A stretch of DNA of 64,000 nucleotides. Source: Streptomyces dioscori (GTDB lineage Bacteria; Actinomycetota; Actinomycetes; Streptomycetales; Streptomycetaceae). Position 1 is the stretch's first letter. Every line of letters starts with the position of its first letter. The translations under genes were made by a program, and so were the position numbers. Below are positions 41,694 through 50,400 of this stretch, piece by piece. The notes beneath the pieces are model-generated. The model searched no databases, was not told the origin of the DNA, and worked only from the letters and a program-made list of their open reading frames with translations. The stretch lies in NCBI RefSeq assembly GCF_003024195.1, contig NZ_KZ679049.1:318556-382555 (forward strand), in the 5' to 3' direction.

Positions 41694-42650
41694 TCAGGTC
41701 ACGTCGTCGTAACCGTTGATCCGCTCCCGCTCGCCGTCCGGCTGCGCGGGCAGCGCGCGGTTGGCCGTCACGGGTTCGATCTCGCCGATGTCCTCGGGGG
41801 TGAGGTCGAGTTCGGAGGCCTCGTCGTCGTCGGGGCCCTCGGCCTCGCGACGGGCCCTGCGGCGGTCGTTCAGCAAGGAGAAGGCGGTGGCCGCGAAGTA
41901 CAGGATCCAGATGGGTCCGGCGAGCGCCAGCATCGTCAGCGGGTCCGTGCTGGGCGTGGCGACGGCGGCGAAGACGGTGATGCCCATGATCATGCCGCGC
42001 CACCAGCCGGCCATGCGCCTGCCGGTGATCACGCCGGTCATGTTGAGCATCACCAGGAGCAGCGGGAGCTCGAAGGAGAGACCGAAGACGACGACCATGC
42101 GGGTCACGAGGTCGAGCAGGTCGTCCAGCGGCAGCAGGTTGTCGACGCCGAAGGGCGTGAACTCGATCAGGACCTTGGCGGTGGTGGGAAGCACCTTGTA
42201 GGCGAAGAAGGCGCCGCCGAGGAAGAGCGGGACACCCGACGCGACGAACGCGTACGCGTACTTCTTCTCACTGCGGTGCAGGCCCGGCGCGACGAACGCC
42301 CAGAGCTGGTACAGCCAGACCGGCGAGGCCAGCACGACACCGGCCATCAGCGACACCTTCAGGGCCAGCGTGAAGGGCGTCAGCAGACCGTTGATCGTGA
42401 TCTGCGCGCAGGGGTCGTCGGACGACGACTTCGCCAGCTGCTGGAAGGTCTTGTCGCAGCCGACCTCTTTGAGGATCGGCTCCGTGAAGAAGTTGATGAT
42501 GTCGTTGTAGAAGAAGGCGGCGACGATCGTCACGAGGACGATGGCCAGCATCGCCTTCGCGAGCCGGTTGCGGAGCTCGCGAAGGTGTTCCGCGAGGGGC
42601 ATCCGCCCCTCGGGATCCTTCTCTTCCTTCTTGCGGGCGGACTTCAGCAA
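41694..42650 (-). CDS. tatC: Twin-arginine translocase subunit TatC
   Basis: The Tat receptor subunit that binds twin-arginine signal peptides of folded exported proteins. The 318-residue protein has the conserved N-terminal cytoplasmic motif MPLAEHLRELRNRLAKAML and six predicted membrane helices. The loop with SPVWLYQLWAFVAPGLHRSEKKYAYAF (a TatC hallmark) is present, and a charged cytoplasmic tail follows. It lies 49 nt downstream of tatA in the same direction. The pair is complete for a Tat core; a tatB gene is not in the window. Confidence 0.97.
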   Translation of the reverse strand: MLKSARKKEEKDPEGRMPLAEHLRELRNRLAKAMLAIVLVTIVAAFFYNDIINFFTEPILKEVGCDKTFQQLAKSSSDDPCAQITINGLLTPFTLALKVSLMAGVVLASPVWLYQLWAFVAPGLHRSEKKYAYAFVASGVPLFLGGAFFAYKVLPTTAKVLIEFTPFGVDNLLPLDDLLDLVTRMVVVFGLSFELPLLLVMLNMTGVITGRRMAGWWRGMIMGITVFAAVATPSTDPLTMLALAGPIWILYFAATAFSLLNDRRRARREAEGPDDDEASELDLTPEDIGEIEPVTANRALPAQPDGERERINGYDDVT

Positions 42651-42699
42651 CCCACGTTCCCATCTCGTGCGGCAGGCCGGCGGTCACCGGCCCCCTAGG

Positions 42700-42984
42700 T
42701 CAGCGCTTGGTCGTGTCCGTGGGCTCGGTGACCGGGCGGGAACTGGTCACGTCGCCGGGCGCGGCCTGGATGGTGCGGTGGGGCTGCTGATCGTCCTGCG
42801 GGGGCGCGGCCGGAGCGGCGGCGTCGTCCTTGCCCTCGCTCTTCATCGCCTTGGCCTCGCTCTTGAGGATGCGGGCGGACTTGCCCAGGGAGCGGGCCAT
42901 GTCGGGAAGCTTCTTCGCGCCGAACAGCAGGATGACGACGACGAGGATGAGAATGATCTCGGGAGCGCCGAGCCTTCCGAACAT
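42700..42984 (-). CDS. tatA: Sec-independent protein translocase subunit TatA
   Basis: A pore-forming Tat subunit of 94 residues. The short N-terminal membrane helix IILILVVVILLFGAKKLPDM, with the Phe-Gly hinge, leads into an amphipathic helix ARSLGKSARILKSEAKAMK and an Ala/Pro-rich tail. The start MFGRLGAPE is conserved. It heads the tatA-tatC unit. Confidence 0.98.
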   Translation of the reverse strand: MFGRLGAPEIILILVVVILLFGAKKLPDMARSLGKSARILKSEAKAMKSEGKDDAAAPAAPPQDDQQPHRTIQAAPGDVTSSRPVTEPTDTTKR

Positions 42985-43221
42985 AAGCTTTTACCTTCTC
43001 ACCGAGGCGGCGTGGTTGGGTTGCTGCCCGACCGGTCGGACGTCTGTCCGAGGGTCGCGCTGGCAGCGATCGTAACGCTCAGGGGTGAACGCGAGGCAAT
43101 CCCTGTGCGTACTCCCAGTTCGCGGTCGGCGCCTCACTTTCCGGTCCGCGACCTGCAGCGTACCTGCCGACCCTGCGAAGTTGACAGGTCAGAGTGACTC
43201 AAAGCCCCGGCACAGGACGGC

Positions 43222-43416
43222 TCAGAGGGCGTCCGCGGAACGGGCCACTCCGACGGACGCGTGCTCCAGATCCTCGGCCGCGCGGCTGATCCGGCGTGCG
43301 GATTCGTCGACCTGCCTGCCCAGGCGCTCCGCCTCCAGGAAGACACGGACGGCGAGCACGCCGAGCACGGCGATTCCCAGGAAACCCACAGCGATCGCGA
43401 ACATCGGCCAGAACAT
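43222..43416 (-). CDS. Small single-pass membrane protein
   Basis: A 64-residue protein with one transmembrane helix (MFAIAVGFLGIAVLGVLAVRV) followed by a heptad-rich cytoplasmic helix (EAERLGRQVDESARRISRAAEDLEHA split over its length). It is nine nt downstream of the zinc-ribbon gene and in the same direction, in the pafBC operon. Its constant position between pafC and tatA in streptomycetes, as I recall, supports a real gene. Function unknown. Confidence 0.75.
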   Translation of the reverse strand: MFWPMFAIAVGFLGIAVLGVLAVRVFLEAERLGRQVDESARRISRAAEDLEHASVGVARSADAL

Positions 43417-43425
43417 GGCTCGACC

Positions 43426-43728
43426 CTAAGCCCCCCGGACCGCCCCCTGCAGACGCAGGGCCCGCACCCCTCCCCCGGTGAGCAGCTCGACGATGCGCTC
43501 CCCGGCCGGTTTACGCACCGCCGTGCGGCACTGGGGGCAGGTGAAGGAGTAGAAAGTGGTCCGATGTGTGGCGCCGACGACCAGGCGCAGGGCGCTCGCG
43601 GCGAGCTCGAAGCCGCCCCGGCACTCCGGGCAGGCGGCCTTGAACACCACGGGGTCCACCCTCGTCATCCCGGAGAACGCGGACGCCACGGACATCTCAC
43701 TCGTACCAGACATTGCCGACCCGCTCAC
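43426..43728 (-). CDS. Small zinc-ribbon-like protein
   Basis: A 100-residue protein with two CxxC pairs (ACPECRGG and TCPQCRTAVRKP) about 40 residues apart, forming a probable zinc ribbon. No enzymatic motif is visible. The GTG start overlaps the pafC stop (GTGA), showing translational coupling. Internal ATGs five and eleven codons on are alternatives. Function unknown; the operon suggests a link to the pafBC regulators. Confidence 0.75.
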   Translation of the reverse strand: MSGSAMSGTSEMSVASAFSGMTRVDPVVFKAACPECRGGFELAASALRLVVGATHRTTFYSFTCPQCRTAVRKPAGERIVELLTGGGVRALRLQGAVRGA

Positions 43729-44858
43729 AGCCCTTGCTCCTGCCTGCCGTACAGCCCGTCATGAACTCCGTGCGGCCCGCCCCGCGGGCTCCGCACTCCC
43801 CCGTCACCACCGGAGGGAGCATCCGTGACACCGTCGCGAGACGCCTCAGGGAGGGCCTGCGGCCCGCTCCCGGCGTCGTACGCGTCCAGTGGTCCGTCGT
43901 AGGCCGCGAGCGCCTCACGCGCCGCCCGGCGGGCGCTGTCGGCGACCTCCGGCGGTGAGACGATCCGGCCGTCACGTCCGAGCCGCAGCGCCAGCCGGCG
44001 CAGGGATGCCGGGTCCGGGGTGCGCAGCGTGATGCGCAGCCCGCCGTCCGGCAGCTCCTCGGCGCTGTCGTGGGGGTAGTACTCGGCGACCCAGCGTCCG
44101 CCGGGGCCGACCTCGACGACCACCTCGGGATCCTCGGCGGCCGGCTGCACCAGCCCCTCCGAGAGGTCCCGCAGTTCGATCTCGGGCGGCGCGGACGGCT
44201 CGTCGAGGATCTTGATCTCGGCAACCCGGTCCAGCCGGAACGTACGCCGGGCCTCCGAGCGGCGGCACCAGGCCTCCACGTATGTGTGCCCGACGCTGAC
44301 CAGGCGGATCGGGTCGATCTCGCGCTCGCTCAGCTCGTCCCGCGAGGGCGAGTAGTAGCGGATCCACAGCCTGCGCCGCTCCGAGATCGCCCGGTCGACG
44401 TCGGCGAAGACCCCGCCCTCGGCCTCGAAGGTGACCGACAGCCGGGAGCTGGCGCTCGCCGCCTCGCCGGAGGCGGCCTCCACCTTCGCGGTGGCCCGCA
44501 GCAGTGCCTGCCGGTCGCCCTCGCGCAGGCCCGGCAGGGTCGACACGGCCCGCGCCGCCACCAGGAGCGCGGTCGCCTCGTCGGCGGCGATCCGCAGCGG
44601 CTCGGCGACGTCGTCCGGGTTGTGCCACCAGATCCGGTCGCCGTCGGTGTCGATGTCGAGCAGGTCGCCGCCGCGGAAACTGGTCCCGCACAGCGGCAGC
44701 ACGTCGAGGTCGGAGATCAGCTCGTCCTCGGTGATCCCGAAGGCCCGCGCCACGTCCTCGATCCGCGCACCCGGACGCTCGCGCAGATACGTCACCAGGG
44801 ACAGCATCCGCCGCGTCTGGTCGATCGCGTTCGTGGGCCTGGCCGGTTTTCCTGCCAC
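43725..44858 (-). CDS. pafC: WYL-domain transcriptional activator PafC
   Basis: PafC forms with PafB the WYL-domain regulator that, in mycobacteria, activates most LexA-independent DNA-damage genes. The 377-residue protein has a DeoR-like HTH (RIEDVARAFGITEDELISDL) and a WYL domain (RRLWIRYYSPSRDELSEREIDPI, YVEAWCRRSEARRTFRLDRV) plus the C-terminal WCX region. It ends in an extra Gly/Ser-rich tail of about 60 residues after ARREALAAYDGPLDAYDAG, longer than usual. It follows pafB by 15 nt. Confidence 0.93.
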   Translation of the reverse strand: MAGKPARPTNAIDQTRRMLSLVTYLRERPGARIEDVARAFGITEDELISDLDVLPLCGTSFRGGDLLDIDTDGDRIWWHNPDDVAEPLRIAADEATALLVAARAVSTLPGLREGDRQALLRATAKVEAASGEAASASSRLSVTFEAEGGVFADVDRAISERRRLWIRYYSPSRDELSEREIDPIRLVSVGHTYVEAWCRRSEARRTFRLDRVAEIKILDEPSAPPEIELRDLSEGLVQPAAEDPEVVVEVGPGGRWVAEYYPHDSAEELPDGGLRITLRTPDPASLRRLALRLGRDGRIVSPPEVADSARRAAREALAAYDGPLDAYDAGSGPQALPEASRDGVTDAPSGGDGGVRSPRGGPHGVHDGLYGRQEQGL

Positions 44859-44873
44859 TTTCCTACGTCCCCC

Positions 44874-45827
44874 TCAGCCCTTGGCCACAGCGCGCAGCCG
44901 GTCCACGACGTCGGCCCGCAGCTCGGCCGGCTCCAGGACCACCACGTCGGGCCCGAACTCCACCAGCCAGGCGTCCAGACCGTGCCCGTACGGAACCTCC
45001 AACTCGTCCCACCCGTCACCGAGTTCCCGCACGGACGCCGCCTTGGCGCGCAGCGGGTATCCCGAGCCCGTCCGCAGCCGGATCAGCGCGGAGCGGTCGG
45101 TGATGTCCCCGGCCCAGCCCGCGACGGTCTCCCGCACGGTGACGACGTCGGGCACCTCGGCCGTGTACTTGCCACTGCGGGTACGGACCTTGCCGGTGAT
45201 CCGGGACAGCCGGAAGACACGCTCGGCCTGCCGGCCGCGGTCCCAGCCGGCCAGGTACCAGTGGCCGCGCCAGCACTCCAGGGCCCAGGGCTCCACATGG
45301 CGGGGCTCGGGGCGGGCCGCGGTCGCCTTGCGGTAGTCGAAGGTGACGGGACGCCGGTCGCGGCAGGCCAGCATCAGCGGCTCGAAGGCTGCCTCGTGCA
45401 CGGGGATGCGCGGCTCCAGCGCCCCATGGGGCTCGTACGGGTCGACGCCCTCGGGCAGCCCCGCGGCGCGCAGCTTCTGCAGGGCGCCGCTCGCCGCGCC
45501 CGCGAGCCGGGCCTGCTGCCAGACCTTGGCGGCCAGCCCGAGGGCGGCTGCCTCCTCGGCGTCCAGCGTGATGGGCGGCAGCCGGTTGCTGTCGCGGCGG
45601 GCCAGATAGCCGACCTCGCCGTCGAGGTTCTCCACCGTCTCGATGACCAGGCCGAGTTCGCGCAGATCGTCCTTGTCCCGCTCGAACATCCGGTTGAAGG
45701 AGTCGTCCGAGCCGGCCTCCAGATAGGCCTCGATGGACTCGCGGAGTTCGCGCTTGCTGAGCGGTCGCCGCGTCCCGAGCAGACACAGCGCCAGGTTCAT
45801 CAGCCGCTCTGCCTTGGCAATGGCCAT
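44874..45827 (-). CDS. pafB: WYL-domain transcriptional activator PafB
   Basis: The partner of PafC, 317 residues. The N-terminal HTH region (MAIAKAERLMNLALCLLG, LSKRELRESIEAYLE) leads to a WYL domain with RRPVTFDYRKATAARPEPRHVEPWALECW and WYLAGWDRGRQAERVFRLSRI. ATG 45827 has GGAAGGG upstream and matches the family start; the frame is open upstream but not conserved. Named for the proteasome accessory factor locus, although it does not take part in pupylation itself. Confidence 0.95.
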   Translation of the reverse strand: MAIAKAERLMNLALCLLGTRRPLSKRELRESIEAYLEAGSDDSFNRMFERDKDDLRELGLVIETVENLDGEVGYLARRDSNRLPPITLDAEEAAALGLAAKVWQQARLAGAASGALQKLRAAGLPEGVDPYEPHGALEPRIPVHEAAFEPLMLACRDRRPVTFDYRKATAARPEPRHVEPWALECWRGHWYLAGWDRGRQAERVFRLSRITGKVRTRSGKYTAEVPDVVTVRETVAGWAGDITDRSALIRLRTGSGYPLRAKAASVRELGDGWDELEVPYGHGLDAWLVEFGPDVVVLEPAELRADVVDRLRAVAKG

Positions 45828-45990
45828 CGACGCCCTTCCTATGGTGCTTCCGACCGATGACCGTACCGCCCCGGGGTGTCGTGGCAAAAGCCGAGGGCCC
45901 ATGCCCGGACAGGCATGGACCCCAAGTGATCGAATCCAGTCGGAAAACGATCACACGACCTATGAAATACGACCTATGAAAATCGGAGCG

Positions 45991-46362
45991 TCAGACCCCT
46001 ACGAGGTCGCAGACGAAGATCAGCGTCTCACCGGGGGCGATACGGGCACCGGCGCCGCGGTCGCCGTACGCCAGGTGCGAGGGGATGACCAGCTGGCGGC
46101 GGCCGCCGACCTTCATACCCTGCACGCCCTGGTCCCAGCCCGCGATGACCTGACCGACGCCCAGCTTGAACTGCAGCGGCGTACCGCGGTTCCACGACGC
46201 GTCGAACTCCTCGCCGGTGGAGAAGGCCACACCGACGTAGTGGACCGAGACGGTGTCGCCCGCCTTGGCCACCGGGCCGTCACCCTCCCAGATGTCCTTG
46301 ACTTCGAGGTCCTTGGGGGGCTCGCCGCCCGGGAAGTCGATCTCGGGCTTATCGATGCTCAC
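45991..46362 (-). CDS. Cytoplasmic FKBP-type peptidyl-prolyl isomerase
   Basis: A single-domain FKBP of 123 residues that catalyses cis-trans proline isomerisation. Active-site residues are present: VSVHYVGVAF, the FDASWNRGTPLQFKLG segment, GQVIAGWDQGVQGMKVGGRR, and LAYGDRGAGARIAPGETLIF. There is no signal peptide. It lies 51 nt downstream of a lipoprotein with two FKBP domains and is probably in the same transcript. Confidence 0.95.
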   Translation of the reverse strand: MSIDKPEIDFPGGEPPKDLEVKDIWEGDGPVAKAGDTVSVHYVGVAFSTGEEFDASWNRGTPLQFKLGVGQVIAGWDQGVQGMKVGGRRQLVIPSHLAYGDRGAGARIAPGETLIFVCDLVGV

Positions 46363-46413
46363 GTCAGTGCTCCTGCTCGTTCTCGGTGGGACAACCCGGA
46401 CAGTCTGCCATCC

Positions 46414-47427
46414 TCAGCTCGCGGCCAGGATGTCGACCACGAACACCAGGGTGGACTTGGCCGGCAGCTCCTCGCCCTTGGCCTCGTCGCCGTACGCCTG
46501 CGCCGGCGGAATCACCAGCAGGACCCGGTCCCCGACGTGCTTGCCGACCAGCCCCTTGTCCCAGCCCGCGATGACCTGACCCTGACCGATGGCGGTACTG
46601 AAGGGCTGACCGGTCTTCCACGACGAGTCGAAGAGCGTGGCCTTCGCCTTGCCCTCGTTCAGCTTCCACGCGGCACCGCTGTACTGCATGGTGACCGACT
46701 GGCCGCTCTTCACCTCGGCGCCCTTGCCCGCGATGAGGACCTTGTCGACGAGCTTGGCCGGCGGGTCGTTCTTCGGCACCGAGATCGTGGCGGGCGCCTC
46801 GTCGTCTGCCTTGATCTGCGGCAGGTCCGACGGGATCGCGGCCTGCTTGCCCTCGACCTTGTTCGGGACGACATCGCCCACGTCCAACGCGAACACCAGG
46901 GTGTCGGTGCCCGTGACCCCGGCCTGCTGGTTGCCCTGGCTGCCGAAACCGGCGGCCGGCGGCGCCACGACCAGGACGCGGCTGCCCTCCTTCTGACCCA
47001 CCAGCGCCTGCGAGAACGCCGGAATGACCGTCTCGGAACCCGCCGTGATCAACTGCGGCGCCCCGCCCTCCTGGTACGAGGAACCGAGGTCCTTGCCGCT
47101 CTTCCAGACCTTCCCGGTGAAGTTCATCGACACCAGGTCGTCCTTCTTCACCACCGAGCCGTCACCCTCGGAGACCGTGTGCACGACGAACTTGTCGGTC
47201 GGGTCTCCCTTGGGCACCTCGATCGTCGCCTTCTTACCGAAGGCACCCTTCACCGCGGGCATCGGCGACGCCGAGTCCACCGGCTTCGGCGCCGCGGCGT
47301 TGGACGCGGAGGACGACGCCGACGGATCGGCCTTGTCCTTGTCGCCCTTGTCGTCGTCACTTCCGCAGGCGGACGCGGTCAGCGCCAGGGCAGGCACGAT
47401 CAGGAGAGCAGCAAGTCGGCGTCGCAC
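46414..47427 (-). CDS. Lipoprotein with two tandem FKBP isomerase domains
   Basis: A secreted lipoprotein of 337 residues. The signal peptide ends in the lipobox LTASAC, followed by an acidic Lys/Ser linker. The first FKBP domain (about 100-210; VSMNFTGKVWKSGKDLGSSY) lacks several pocket residues and looks degenerate. The second (about 230-337; FDSSWKTGQPFSTAIGQGQ, VIAGWDKGLVGKHVGDRV) is canonical. It would assist folding outside the membrane. GTG 47427 is chosen because GAGG lies six nt upstream and the signal peptide then begins with RRRLAALL. Confidence 0.92.
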   Translation of the reverse strand: MRRRLAALLIVPALALTASACGSDDDKGDKDKADPSASSSASNAAAPKPVDSASPMPAVKGAFGKKATIEVPKGDPTDKFVVHTVSEGDGSVVKKDDLVSMNFTGKVWKSGKDLGSSYQEGGAPQLITAGSETVIPAFSQALVGQKEGSRVLVVAPPAAGFGSQGNQQAGVTGTDTLVFALDVGDVVPNKVEGKQAAIPSDLPQIKADDEAPATISVPKNDPPAKLVDKVLIAGKGAEVKSGQSVTMQYSGAAWKLNEGKAKATLFDSSWKTGQPFSTAIGQGQVIAGWDKGLVGKHVGDRVLLVIPPAQAYGDEAKGEELPAKSTLVFVVDILAAS

Positions 47428-47524
47428 ATCGATCCTCAGGTCGCTCGAATGGGGTCCGGCCACTCTAGGCCCTCACACCACCGGGCCGGGGCAGGCGGAA
47501 CCGACCGTACCGACCGAGACATAC

Positions 47525-47565
47525 AGAGGACGTAACGGAGGACATAACAGGAGGACATAGCAGGG
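47525..47565. repeat. Three tandem 13-nt repeats after pafA
   Basis: AGAGGACGTAACG, GAGGACATAACAG and GAGGACATAGCAG follow one another in the gap between the pafA stop and the FKBP lipoprotein gene. Their strand-specific meaning is unclear. They could be a slippage product or a binding array. Confidence 0.55.
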
Positions 47566-47613
47566 GTCCCGCACACCCACGGCGCACAGGACCCCTGCCA
47601 TACCGACGAACTC

Positions 47614-48975
47614 CTACATGCCGGCGATCAGCTTCTCCACGCGATCGTCGACGGACCGGAACGGGTCCTTGCACAACACCGTGCGCTGCGCCTGGTCGTT
47701 GAGCTTCAGATGCACCCAGTCGACGGTGAAATCACGGCGCTGCTCCTGCGCACGCCGGATGAAGTCACCCCGCAACCGGGCCCGAGTGGTCTGCGGCGGA
47801 ACGGACTTGCCCTCGAAGATCTTCAAGTCGTTGCAGATCCTCGCGGCCTGACCCCGCTTCTCAAGCAGATAGTAGAGACCCCGGCGACGGTGGATGTCGT
47901 GGTAGGCGAGGTCTATCTGGGCGACGCGCGGATTCGACATCGTCATGTTGTGCTTGGCGCGATACCGCTCGATGAGCTTGTACTTCATCACCCAGTCGAT
48001 CTCGGTACCGATCCGGTCGAGGTCCTCCGACTCGATCGAATCCAGCGTGCGGCCCCACAGCTCCAGAACCTGGTCCACCACGCCCGTACGGATACCGCGG
48101 CGCTCCACGAAGTCCACGGCCTTCTCGTAGTACTCGCGCTGCACCTCCAGCGCGGATGCCTCCCGGCCACTGGCCAGGCGCACCTTGCGGCGGCCCGTGA
48201 TGTCATGGCTGACCTCGCGGATCGCCCGGATCGGGTTCTCCAGGGTCAGGTCACGCATCACCGTGCCCGCCTCGATCATGCGCAGCACGAGATCGGTGGC
48301 ACCGACCTTGAGGAGCATGGTCGTCTCGGACATGTTCGAGTCACCGACGATGACGTGCAGCCTGCGGTAGCGCTCGGCGTCCGCGTGCGGTTCGTCCCTG
48401 GTGTTGATGATCGGCCGGGAACGGGTCGTCGCCGAGGAGACGCCCTCCCAGATGTGCTCCGCCCGCTGACTGACGCAGTACACCGCGCCCCGCGGGGTCT
48501 GCAGCACCTTTCCGGCACCGCAGAGGAGCTGCCTCGTGACGAGGAAGGGAATGAGAATGTCCGCGAGCCGGGAGAACTCCCCGTGACGGGCCACCAGATA
48601 GTTCTCGTGGCAGCCGTAGGAGTTGCCCGCCGAGTCGGTGTTGTTCTTGAAGAGGTAGACGTCGCCCGCGATTCCTTCCTCGTGCAGGCGTCGTTCCGCG
48701 TCTACCAGGAGTCCTTCCAGAATGCGTTCGCCGGCCTTGTCGTGGGTGACGAGTTCCGTCAGGTTGTCACATTCGGGAGTGGCATATTCCGGATGTGATC
48801 CCACGTCTAGATAGAGGCGGGCACCGTTTCGCAGAAAGACATTGCTGCTGCGGCCCCATGACACGACACGGCGGAAGAGGTACCGCGCCACCTCGTCGGG
48901 AGACAGGCGCCGCTGTCCCCTGAACGTACACGTGACGCCGTACTCGTTCTCCAGCCCGAAAATGCGGCGGTCCAT
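47614..48975 (-). CDS. pafA: Pup-protein ligase PafA
   Basis: PafA uses ATP to join the C-terminal glutamate of Pup to lysines of target proteins, marking them for the proteasome. The 453-residue protein begins MDRRIFGLENEYGVTCTF with the catalytic-site glutamates, and later has the nucleotide-binding stretches VYLFKNNTDSAGNSYGCHEN and INTRDEPHADAERYRRLHVI. It belongs to the glutamine-synthetase/gamma-glutamyl-cysteine ligase superfamily and is a paralogue of dop in this window. It is separated from prcA by an MFS/LacI pair. Confidence 0.98.
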   Translation of the reverse strand: MDRRIFGLENEYGVTCTFRGQRRLSPDEVARYLFRRVVSWGRSSNVFLRNGARLYLDVGSHPEYATPECDNLTELVTHDKAGERILEGLLVDAERRLHEEGIAGDVYLFKNNTDSAGNSYGCHENYLVARHGEFSRLADILIPFLVTRQLLCGAGKVLQTPRGAVYCVSQRAEHIWEGVSSATTRSRPIINTRDEPHADAERYRRLHVIVGDSNMSETTMLLKVGATDLVLRMIEAGTVMRDLTLENPIRAIREVSHDITGRRKVRLASGREASALEVQREYYEKAVDFVERRGIRTGVVDQVLELWGRTLDSIESEDLDRIGTEIDWVMKYKLIERYRAKHNMTMSNPRVAQIDLAYHDIHRRRGLYYLLEKRGQAARICNDLKIFEGKSVPPQTTRARLRGDFIRRAQEQRRDFTVDWVHLKLNDQAQRTVLCKDPFRSVDDRVEKLIAGM

Positions 48976-49022
48976 GACTGAACATTACGCCTGATGGACT
49001 GTGCTGAAACGGGGTTCGGCTC

Positions 49023-50243
49023 CTACGTTTCGATCATTTCCGAACTTCCCTCCACCACCGCACCGCCGCCCGTAGCTGCGAGGACCCGCTGCGTGGCCAG
49101 CAGAACCAGCAGCGCGGCACCCCCCGCCACCCCCGGCACGGCGAAGCCACGCACCGCTCCGCCCCACTCGACGACCGGCCCCGCGAGACCCGTCCCGACC
49201 GACGCACCCACGGTGAACGTCGTCACCAGCCACGAGAACGCCTCGGTGACCGTGCCCCTCGGAGCATGCCGGTCGACGATGATGAACGCACAGGCGATGC
49301 ACGGCGCCAGGAACACACCCGCCAGCGCCACAAGACCCGTCATCGCCACCGCGCCCGGCATGAGCATCAGCGGCAGATAACACAGCGCCAGAAGCGCCAC
49401 CAGCACCCGCAGTCGCCGCTCCGGCGCACCGCCCCACTGCCGCGCCCCGTAGACCGTGCCCCCGACGAGCGCACCGAGTCCGAGCGCCGCCATCAGCCAG
49501 CCGTACGTCGCGTCACCCCCGTGGTCGTCCGCGTACGACACACCCGCCACCGTGATGGAACCCAGCGCCATACCCACAAAAAGGAACGCGCCCAGCAGCG
49601 CGATGAGCCCGCGCGAGCGCAACGCACCGAGCCAGTGCGCCTCCCGCGGCGCCGAGCGCCACGCGCGCGAGGGCCCCGACACCACTACGGAGAGGGCACC
49701 CAGGACACCGATGACGTTGATGACGACCAACGCAGCCTGCGCGGACCACAGCGACACGCACAGGGTCACCAGCAACGGCCCGACGGTGAACATCACTTCC
49801 TGCGCCACGGCGTCCATCGCGTACGCCGTGTGCACCTGCCCCTCCTTGCGCAGGACCGACGGCCACAGCGCCCGCAGACCGCCCTCAAGCGGCGGCGTGA
49901 AGAAACCCGCGACCACCATGAGCACGTACGCGAGTGGCAGCGACTGCAGGCCCGTGAGGGCGAACACGGTCACCCCCAGGGCGGAGACGAGCGCGGCGGG
50001 CAACTGGACCCGCGGCTGCCCGTGCAGATCCACCAGACGACCCAGCAGCGGCTGCCCCACGGCGTTGGACACTCCGTAGACCGCGGTGAGCGCCCCCGCC
50101 AGGCTGTAGCTGCCGCCCTCGGCACGCACGAAGAGCACGACCGCGATGGCTCCCGCCGCGTTCGGCAGCCGGCCCACCAGCGTGCCCGCGAGCAGCCGTG
50201 CGGCGTGTCTCGTCCGGAGGATCTCCAGATAGCCCGCGGCCAT
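49023..50243 (-). CDS. MFS transporter
   Basis: A 12-helix major facilitator superfamily protein of 406 residues. The loop-2/3 region GVSNAVGQPLLGRLVDLHGQPR has the MFS GxxxDRxGR-like motif. Helices such as ALGVTVFALTGLQSLPLAYV and LIALLGAFLFVGMALGSITV follow. The substrate is not predictable; an efflux role is plausible. It diverges from a LacI-family regulator with a strong dyad in the shared promoter region. The pair sits between pafA and prcA, breaking up the proteasome genes. Confidence 0.9.
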   Translation of the reverse strand: MAAGYLEILRTRHAARLLAGTLVGRLPNAAGAIAVVLFVRAEGGSYSLAGALTAVYGVSNAVGQPLLGRLVDLHGQPRVQLPAALVSALGVTVFALTGLQSLPLAYVLMVVAGFFTPPLEGGLRALWPSVLRKEGQVHTAYAMDAVAQEVMFTVGPLLVTLCVSLWSAQAALVVINVIGVLGALSVVVSGPSRAWRSAPREAHWLGALRSRGLIALLGAFLFVGMALGSITVAGVSYADDHGGDATYGWLMAALGLGALVGGTVYGARQWGGAPERRLRVLVALLALCYLPLMLMPGAVAMTGLVALAGVFLAPCIACAFIIVDRHAPRGTVTEAFSWLVTTFTVGASVGTGLAGPVVEWGGAVRGFAVPGVAGGAALLVLLATQRVLAATGGGAVVEGSSEMIET

Positions 50244-50316
50244 GCCCCGCCCCTCTGTCCTGTCCGGCCGTCTTGTCCGGCCGCCCTGTCCGTGCCGTGG
50301 CGAACGCCGGAGGTTT

Positions 50317-50343
50317 TACGTATAACGTCGCTCGTCATACGTA
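50317..50343. promoter_or_regulatory. Candidate LacI-family operator in the MFS/LacI gap
   Basis: TACGTAT and ATACGTA form perfect seven-bp arms 13 nt apart between the divergent MFS and LacI genes. TATAAC at 50321-50326 could be a -10 for the regulator. Position and symmetry fit autorepression and control of the transporter. Confidence 0.55.
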
Positions 50344-50400
50344 CCATGTGCGCTGTCCGCGAGTCCAGGTCCGCGAGTCCCGCAGAAAGACAGGTCGACG

